Positions 58,220 to 64,000 of a stretch of DNA of 64,000 nt are shown here, piece after piece. How positions within the stretch are numbered: the first letter of the stretch is position 1; each line of letters opens with the position of its first letter. The stretch lies in assembly GCF_010500215.1 (NCBI RefSeq), contig NZ_JAAGOY010000004.1, positions 310,001 to 374,000 on the forward strand, read 5' to 3'. The notes under the pieces are model-generated. The model was not told where the DNA came from. It made no database searches and saw nothing but the letters and a program-made list of their open reading frames with translations. Source of the stretch: Aliiroseovarius sp. PrR006 (GTDB taxonomy: Bacteria; Pseudomonadota; Alphaproteobacteria; Rhodobacterales; Rhodobacteraceae). Both the position numbers and the translations under genes were made by a program.

Positions 58220-59596
58220 ATGAAGGTTATCATTTGCGGTGCAGGGCAGGTGGGCTGGCAGATCGCCCGCCACCTTTCAGGCGAAAAGAACGACGTGACC
58301 GTTGTGGACAACAACCCCGAGCTGGTGGCGCGGGCAACCGATACGCTGGACGTGCAGGGGATCGCGGGTCACGCCTCGCATCCGGATGTTCTGGACCGCG
58401 CCAATGCGCGTGATGCCGACATGATCATTGCGGCGACCTATTCGGACGAGGTGAACATGGTCACCTGTCAGGTGGCGCATTCGGTCTTCTCGATCCCGCG
58501 CAAGATCGCGCGCCTACGGTCGCAAAGCTATCTGGATGCGATCTATGCTGACCTCTATCGCCGCGATCACCTGCCGATTGATGTGGTCATCAGCCCCGAG
58601 CGCGAGGTCGCCGAGGCGGTTCTGAAACGCATTCAGGCGCCGTCTGCCTTCGACATTGAAAGCTTTATGGGGGGCAAGGTGCAACTTTTAGGCATTCAGT
58701 TGGGCGAAGATTGTCCGGTTCTGAACACACCTCTGCGCCAGCTGACGGACCTATTTTCCACGCTCAGCGCGATCGTCGTCGGAGTGCGCCGTGACAAGGG
58801 GCTGTTTGCACCCGAGCCCGGTGACCAGCTGTTCGCAGGCGACCAGATTTACGTGTTTACCCGTAGCGAGGACGTAAACCGCACGCTGGAAGTGTTCGGT
58901 AAGCCCACCAAGCGCCAGGAACGTGTGGTGATCCTTGGTGGAGGCAATGTGGGGCTTGCCGTAGCACGCGAGCTTGAGACCCGTACTGACCGTATCCGCG
59001 CTAAGGTGATCGAACTGAACCGCGACGTGGCCGAACGTGCCGCTGATACGCTGGAACGAACCGTGGTCCTGCATGGCGACGGGATGAATCGAGAGCTGTT
59101 GAAAGAAGCGGGCGTGCCGCGCGCCGACGCCATTCTGGCGGTGACCGACGATGACAAGGTGAACCTTTTGTCCTCGGTCCGGGCCAAAGCTGAAGGCTGT
59201 TCCATGTCCATCGCTCTGGTCAATGACCCGTCGCTTGTAGGCCTGATGGAACCCTTGAACATCGACGCGTATATCAACCCGCGCACGCAGACGGTCAGCT
59301 CGATCTTGCGCCATATCCGACATGGTAAAGTGCGCGAGGTCTATTCGCTGGGGGACGCCGAAGCCGAAGTGATCGAGGCACAGGTGCTATCGACTTCGCC
59401 CATCGCGGGCAAAGCGATCCGAGATGTGGATTTCCCCGAAGGCGTGCTGGTTGGGGCCTTGATGAAGGGCGAAACCGTGGTCAAGCCAGCGGGCAAGACC
59501 CGTATCGACGAGGGCGATGTGGTGACGTTGTTCTGCATGGCAGATGACGTGCCCGAAGTAGAGCGTCTGCTGCAGGTCTCGATCGACTTTTTCTAA
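58220..59596 (+). CDS. trkA: Trk potassium uptake regulatory protein TrkA
   Basis: The 458-residue peripheral membrane protein has two RCK halves, each with a nucleotide-binding GxGxxG: IICGAGQVGWQIARHL at the N-terminus and VVILGGGNVGLAVARELE near residue 235, each followed by a TrkA-C domain. It gates TrkH using NAD/ATP. AAGGAGA precedes ATG 58220. trkH follows after 9 bp. Confidence 0.96.
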   Translation: MKVIICGAGQVGWQIARHLSGEKNDVTVVDNNPELVARATDTLDVQGIAGHASHPDVLDRANARDADMIIAATYSDEVNMVTCQVAHSVFSIPRKIARLRSQSYLDAIYADLYRRDHLPIDVVISPEREVAEAVLKRIQAPSAFDIESFMGGKVQLLGIQLGEDCPVLNTPLRQLTDLFSTLSAIVVGVRRDKGLFAPEPGDQLFAGDQIYVFTRSEDVNRTLEVFGKPTKRQERVVILGGGNVGLAVARELETRTDRIRAKVIELNRDVAERAADTLERTVVLHGDGMNRELLKEAGVPRADAILAVTDDDKVNLLSSVRAKAEGCSMSIALVNDPSLVGLMEPLNIDAYINPRTQTVSSILRHIRHGKVREVYSLGDAEAEVIEAQVLSTSPIAGKAIRDVDFPEGVLVGALMKGETVVKPAGKTRIDEGDVVTLFCMADDVPEVERLLQVSIDFF

Positions 59597-59605
59597 GGCG
59601 CGCCC

Positions 59606-61144
59606 ATGCTGACCCAGATCACCAAATTGCCGCTGCTTGTAATCCTGATGGGGATCAGCGTTATGGCAATGCTGCTGCCTGCAGGTTTTGCGTGGACAGT
59701 CGAGGAATACTATCAGGGTCGCGTGTTCCTGTATGGTGCGTTTCTTTTCGGATTTCTGACTTTCTTTCTTGCCATCGCGATGGCGGATCGACCCAGATCA
59801 ACGCGGCATCGCCGACACCTGATGGCTCTTTTGGGCCTTTTTGTTCTGTTGCCAATTATGCTGGCCGTCCCGTTTCATCAGGCACTGCGTACCACCACTT
59901 TTCTGAATGCCTATGTGGAAATGGTATCGGCGCTGACGACCACGGGTTTGACGCTGTTTCCAGATCCCGACCGGCTTCCAAAGTCGCTGCATCTGTGGCG
60001 GGCCATGGTGGGCTGGATGGGCGGTTTTTTCATTTGGGTAAGCGCCATTGCCATTCTTGCTCCGATGGCGCTTGGTGGGTTCGAGGTGCGCACCCGGTTT
60101 GGCGCCCGCGGCTCGGCCCTTGATACACGGCTTGGGGCAGGGCACAGCCAGATCACGCGCATCGCCGATTTCTCGGATCGGATCAGGACGTATGGCGTGC
60201 GATTGCTTCCGATTTATGCCGGGCTAACCGCTGCCTTGTGGATTGGTCTAGTCGTTGCTGGGGAAACGCCTTTTGTCGGGCTGTGCCATGCCATGTCCAC
60301 GATTGCGACCAGCGGGATATCCCCTGTTGGCGGACTTTCTGGAGGGGTGTCCGGTTTCGGTGGTGAGGTCATGATCGCCGCCTTCCTGATCTTCGCGATT
60401 TCGCGCCAGACCTTCGCCAGCGATATGCAACACAGTGACGTTCCATCGCTTTGGCGTGACCCGGAAATTCGTTTGGCCTTTGTGATCGTAGCCTCGCTGA
60501 CCGGGTTTCTGTTCCTGCGCCATTGGATCGGGGCTTATGAGGTTGATGAGGCATTGACCCTGACGGCAGGTCTGACGGCACTTTGGGGGTCTCTGTTCAC
60601 CGTACTCTCGTTCCTAACCACCGCAGGGTTTGAAAGCCAGGCATGGGAGGCCAGCACCAACTGGTCGGGACTTGAGACGCCAGGTCTTCTATTGATGGGG
60701 TTGGCGCTGATCGGCGGGGGTGTGGCCACGACGGCTGGTGGGGCCAAGCTGATGCGGGTCTATGCACTTTACCTGCATGGATTGCGCGAGATGGAGAAAC
60801 TGGTCCACCCAAGTTCGGTTGGCGGATCAGGTACTGAGGCGCGACATCTGCGCGGGCGTGGTGCCTACATGGCATGGGTGTTCTTCATGCTGATGGCCCT
60901 GTCTGTCGCTGTGATCATGGCGTTATTTGCCCTGACGGGGCAGGACTTTGAAAGCGCGACAATTCTGACCATCGCGACGCTGACTACCACCGGTCCCGTG
61001 GTCGAGATTGCCTCGGTTGACCCGTTGTCGATCGTAGACCTGAGCGACGCCGCAAAGCTGGTGTTGACGTTCGCTATGATCCTGGGACGACTGGAAACAC
61101 TCGCGATCATTGCCTTGCTCAGCCCGGATATCTGGCGCCGATAA
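59606..61144 (+). CDS. trkH: Potassium transporter TrkH/TrkG
   Basis: The 512-residue membrane protein has four pore repeats with the selectivity segments typical of TrkH: SALTTTGLTL, STIATSGISPVGG, TTAGFESQAW and ATLTTTGPVVEI. It forms the potassium-translocating subunit with TrkA. About eleven transmembrane helices. Confidence 0.94.
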   Translation: MLTQITKLPLLVILMGISVMAMLLPAGFAWTVEEYYQGRVFLYGAFLFGFLTFFLAIAMADRPRSTRHRRHLMALLGLFVLLPIMLAVPFHQALRTTTFLNAYVEMVSALTTTGLTLFPDPDRLPKSLHLWRAMVGWMGGFFIWVSAIAILAPMALGGFEVRTRFGARGSALDTRLGAGHSQITRIADFSDRIRTYGVRLLPIYAGLTAALWIGLVVAGETPFVGLCHAMSTIATSGISPVGGLSGGVSGFGGEVMIAAFLIFAISRQTFASDMQHSDVPSLWRDPEIRLAFVIVASLTGFLFLRHWIGAYEVDEALTLTAGLTALWGSLFTVLSFLTTAGFESQAWEASTNWSGLETPGLLLMGLALIGGGVATTAGGAKLMRVYALYLHGLREMEKLVHPSSVGGSGTEARHLRGRGAYMAWVFFMLMALSVAVIMALFALTGQDFESATILTIATLTTTGPVVEIASVDPLSIVDLSDAAKLVLTFAMILGRLETLAIIALLSPDIWRR

Positions 61145-61311
61145 CGGACGGCGTGATCGGCCGGATCAGGGTCGTCTGTTGTTTACATGCCATACCCTGA
61201 TTGAGGCCACGTAAATTGGGGGTGGAAACCGCCAAAAGAGCAAGCCATAGTGACAATCAGGTGAAATTCCTGCCGTTTTCCGGCAGCACGAAACAAAAAA
61301 GGCAATAAAAA

Positions 61312-61548
61312 ATGGCTGCCGATAAGCAAAACCTGCAAGATGCATTCCTGAATCATGTGCGTAAGTCGAAAGTTCCGGTGACGATCTTTCTGATCAACGG
61401 CGTAAAACTTCAGGGCGTCATTTCCTGGTTCGACAATTTCTGCGTCCTTCTGCGTCGCGATGGCCAGTCGCAGCTGGTGTATAAACACGCGATTTCGACC
61501 ATCATGCCGGGCCAACCGATCAATCTTTATGACGGCGAAGAAAGCTGA
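61312..61548 (+). CDS. hfq: RNA chaperone Hfq
   Basis: The 78-residue protein has the Sm1 motif ([28 protein letters not shown]) and Sm2 motif ([10 protein letters not shown]) of Hfq. The ring-forming protein binds small RNAs and mRNAs. A hairpin (CTGCCG/CGGCAG) precedes its leader. hflX follows, the widely conserved hfq-hflX order. Confidence 0.98.
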   Translation: MAADKQNLQDAFLNHVRKSKVPVTIFLINGVKLQGVISWFDNFCVLLRRDGQSQLVYKHAISTIMPGQPINLYDGEES

Positions 61549-61643
61549 CAGACCTCATTGAACAAGAGGAGAAGGCCACCCGTGCTTGGGTCCTTCACCC
61601 CGAACTGACCTCAGACCCCAATCGCCGGACCGCTGGTCCCGCG

Positions 61644-62855
61644 TTGGAAGAAGCCGTTTCACTGGCGGCGGCCCTCCCTCATCTCGAGGTTGCAGGGTCC
61701 GAAATCGTGCGTCTGCGCGACCCGCATCCCGGCAAATTGTTTTCCAAGGGCAAGCTTGACGATCTCAGCCAGCGCCTGAAAGTGGCCGAGGTCGATTTGG
61801 TACTGATCGACGGCCCTGTCAGCCCGGTTCAGCAGCGCAATCTGGAAAAGGAATGGAACGTCAAGATCCTTGATCGGACGGGCCTGATCCTCGAGATCTT
61901 CTCGGATCGTGCGCGCACCCGCGAAGGCGTGTTGCAGGTCGAGATGGCCGCGCTGTCCTATCAGCGCACGCGCCTTGTTCGGGCATGGACCCACCTTGAA
62001 CGCCAGCGTGGTGGGCTTGGCTTTGTAGGCGGCCCCGGTGAAACCCAGATCGAGGCCGACCGCCGCGCCATTGACGACCACATGAACCGCCTGCGCAAGC
62101 AGTTGGAAAAGGTCGTAAAAACCCGCGAGTTGCACCGCGCCGCTCGTGCCAAGGTGCCGTTCCCGATTGTCGCGTTGGTGGGCTATACCAACGCCGGCAA
62201 ATCGACGCTGTTCAACCGCATGACCGGGGCGAAGGTGCTGGCGAAAGACATGCTCTTTGCCACGCTGGATCCGACCATGCGCCAGATCGAGCTGCCGGCC
62301 TTGGGCAAGACGCCGGGGCAGGGTGGTGGCCGCAAGGTGATCCTGTCGGACACGGTGGGCTTCATCTCGGACCTGCCAACGCAGCTTGTTGCTGCCTTCC
62401 GCGCCACTTTGGAAGAAGTCTTGGCCGCTGATCTGATCCTGCATGTGCGCGACATCAGCCACGAAGGCACGGATGAACAGGCGCAGGATGTGGCCACCAT
62501 CATGGCCGAGCTTGGCGTCAACGAAGAGACACCGCAGCTTGAGGTCTGGAATAAGCTGGACCTGCTGGACGAGGAAGAGGCCGACGCCCGCCGTCGCGAG
62601 GCGGCCCGTCACGATGATATTCTGACCCTGTCCGCGATTACCGGCGAAGGATTCGACGATCTAGTTGCCGCTATCGACCGCGCCTTGGATGAGCCGCGAA
62701 AGACCGTCACGCTGGACCTTGCGTTCTCGGATGGGCGCAGGCGGGCGTGGCTGTTTGAGAAGGGCATCGTGGAAGATGAAGAGCCGGGCGAGACCGGCTG
62801 GAAGATCACCGTGACCTGGACCGACCGGCAAGCCGCGGAATATGCTGCACTGTAA
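61644..62855 (+). CDS. hflX: Ribosome-dissociating GTPase HflX, start upstream of this TTG
   Basis: The protein has the HflX glycine-rich N-terminal domain (LRDPHPGKLFSKGKLDDLSQRL, RARTREGVLQVEMAALSYQRTRLVRAWTHLERQRGGLGFVGGPGETQIE) and a GTPase domain with G1 GYTNAGKSTLFNRM, G3 DTVGFISDLP and G4 NKLDLLDEEE. It splits stalled 70S ribosomes after stress. Conserved residues RAWVLHPEL...DPNRR are readable in frame upstream (about 61581-61625), but no ATG, GTG or TTG exists in that frame between the stop at 61530 and TTG 61644. The true start may be CTG 61545 or ATT 61557. Confidence 0.92.
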   Translation: MEEAVSLAAALPHLEVAGSEIVRLRDPHPGKLFSKGKLDDLSQRLKVAEVDLVLIDGPVSPVQQRNLEKEWNVKILDRTGLILEIFSDRARTREGVLQVEMAALSYQRTRLVRAWTHLERQRGGLGFVGGPGETQIEADRRAIDDHMNRLRKQLEKVVKTRELHRAARAKVPFPIVALVGYTNAGKSTLFNRMTGAKVLAKDMLFATLDPTMRQIELPALGKTPGQGGGRKVILSDTVGFISDLPTQLVAAFRATLEEVLAADLILHVRDISHEGTDEQAQDVATIMAELGVNEETPQLEVWNKLDLLDEEEADARRREAARHDDILTLSAITGEGFDDLVAAIDRALDEPRKTVTLDLAFSDGRRRAWLFEKGIVEDEEPGETGWKITVTWTDRQAAEYAAL

Positions 62856-63144
62856 CCCCGCTTTGCACCGCTGAGATATTCGAAGGCCACCCCGAGGGAT
62901 GGCCTTCTGGCCGCGAGTGGCCAATCATCGTCCAGTTGTGGGGACGCGCTAGATGGCGTTTCGGACGACAATCTGCTGAAGCGGGGTATGAACACGCTCC
63001 CAACCTGCGGGAAACGGTTTAAGGGATGACGGTATTCAAGATCCGCCCAGATGTCTCAGGTAAGTTGATGTAACGAAAACTGAGCCCCTGAAATAAGGGG
63101 AAAAGCGGGCTGGATGTCACCCCGACGCACTGAATCTGCTGCGA

Positions 63145-64000
63145 TTAAGGACGCGGAACCAAACGTGTGACGCCGACGGCCGCGGCGCGGGCCAGATCGC
63201 GATCAAGCGACATTGGTGTAAATTCGCCCCGCCGCCACAGTTCTCCCAAATCGTCATAGTGACGTGAAAGAGGGTGGCCGGATTGCCCGGTCGAGGTCAC
63301 AAAGAGCGAACTGTCGGGGTCCGAGAAGTCATAGACGCCGCGATAAGCTGCGCCATGGACGTTCTGGAAGGGATTCTTACCTGTCCCGGAAGTCAGCCCA
63401 CGCAAGAGTGTGTTATCCCCGCCCGAGGTCGACTGGCGGATGTTCACGAACCACTTCAGGAAGGGCACATCGCCCAGCACCGCGTGTTTGTGCACGGCTT
63501 GGTGATAGTCACCCCAGCGTAGACTTTCTTGTTTGCCGCCTGCATTTTCTGACAGCCACAACAGCGCGTCGTCCAGCGCGACACGGGCCATGTCGGTGCA
63601 GGTCTCGGTCGCAGCGGACTGGATCACGTCACACCAGACCGAGGCGCCGTCGATGTCGCGATAGACTTGCTCCATAAAGACCGGATCAACATGGGTGAAG
63701 GCCGTGGACAGGGGGCCAAGTTCATCCCGGATCAGCCGGTTCTGAAGGGCGCGCATCCACGTGGAATAGATCAGCGGCTCGGGCATGTGCTCGCTCATCT
63801 CGCCATTCCAATTGGCGAGCAGGCCTAGCGCATCCTGACGGTCGCGTTCAGGCGTGCCAACGGGGGCGGCTTCTCCGGTGAACCACAGGTCTGCGGCGAC
63901 CAAGGGCAGCAACGTTCGTGCGGTGACCGAGACACTGTCCAGCTGCGCTTCGATAAAGCTGTCGCGCGTATGCACCTCGCGCGCCTGCATCAGGCGCTGC
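63145..64000 (-). CDS. Penicillin acylase-family protein (C-terminal part, 5' end cut)
   Basis: The frame runs from the stop at 63145 to the window end, so only the C-terminal 285 residues are present. The segments RWGDYHQAVHKH, NTLLRGLTSGTGKNPFQNVHGAAYRGVYDFSDPDSSLF and STGQSGHPLSRHYDDLGELWRRGEFTPMSLD are typical of the S45 Ntn-hydrolase family (penicillin/AHL acylases). The N-terminal nucleophile serine is outside the window. The substrate could be an acyl-homoserine lactone or another amide; unknown. It is convergent with hflX. Confidence 0.87.
   Translation of the reverse strand, partial: QRLMQAREVHTRDSFIEAQLDSVSVTARTLLPLVAADLWFTGEAAPVGTPERDRQDALGLLANWNGEMSEHMPEPLIYSTWMRALQNRLIRDELGPLSTAFTHVDPVFMEQVYRDIDGASVWCDVIQSAATETCTDMARVALDDALLWLSENAGGKQESLRWGDYHQAVHKHAVLGDVPFLKWFVNIRQSTSGGDNTLLRGLTSGTGKNPFQNVHGAAYRGVYDFSDPDSSLFVTSTGQSGHPLSRHYDDLGELWRRGEFTPMSLDRDLARAAAVGVTRLVPRP

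Overview
This window is a piece of an alphaproteobacterial chromosome, most likely a marine member of the Rhodobacterales (Roseobacter group). The evidence is the gene order dusB-ntrB-ntrC-ntrY-ntrX-trkA-trkH-hfq-hflX, a fused ispDF, a CckA with a CtrA-type box in front of it, GAAC-N7-GAAC type SOS boxes at recA, a DksA-like protein with one cysteine, an IalB-family protein and a DUF1127 gene. I assigned all names by reading the protein sequences; no database search was run.

Region 1 (1-9.8 kb) holds a cut-off PIN-like gene, an M48 protease, a DedA protein, and a MoxR ATPase / DUF2927 lipoprotein / small membrane protein / VWA protein cluster. These are followed by a DksA-like regulator, a flavin monooxygenase and a PEP-mutase/isocitrate-lyase-family enzyme. 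Region 2 (10-29 kb) is mostly core chromosome: guaB, an RsmB-like methyltransferase, cckA, recA, alaS, a DUF1330 gene behind a long inverted repeat, typA, an SMR pump with an Lrp regulator, several small metabolic genes, a TehA/SLAC1-like channel, a DUF1127 gene divergent from a MocR regulator, and rplM-rpsI.

Region 3 (29,079-36,498) is an integrated genetic element of about 7.4 kb in the 3' end of a tRNA-Arg(CCG) gene. It is bounded by 49-bp perfect direct repeats and is clearly more AT-rich than its flanks. It carries a full tyrosine integrase, a second very short tyrosine recombinase, a short HUH (rolling-circle-type) Rep-like protein with a ribbon-helix-helix gene and a translationally coupled small gene, a lipoprotein, a secreted SH3 protein, an orphan protein, and an ABC-type ATPase with a C-terminal TOPRIM-like domain. 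The last resembles the OLD nuclease family and is the best candidate here for a poorly described (possibly phage-defence) system.

Region 4 (36.5-48.4 kb) returns to chromosome: a glutamine amidotransferase, a divergent DUF882 / L,D-transpeptidase pair (cell-wall remodelling), lpxD with an acyl carrier protein and a ketoacyl synthase (probably lipid A acyl supply), an IalB-like secreted protein, two candidate small RNAs in tandem on the minus strand, a HerA-like DUF853 ATPase, a possible frameshifted small lipoprotein, a CNNM/CorC transporter and an ammonium transporter. Region 5 (48.4-64 kb) has cinA-pgpA-ispDF diverging from dusB and the nitrogen two-component cascade (ntrBC, ntrYX), potassium uptake (trkA, trkH), hfq, hflX, and the 3' part of a penicillin-acylase-family gene cut by the window end. 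Both NtrC and NtrX lack the sigma-54-contacting GAFTGA loop.
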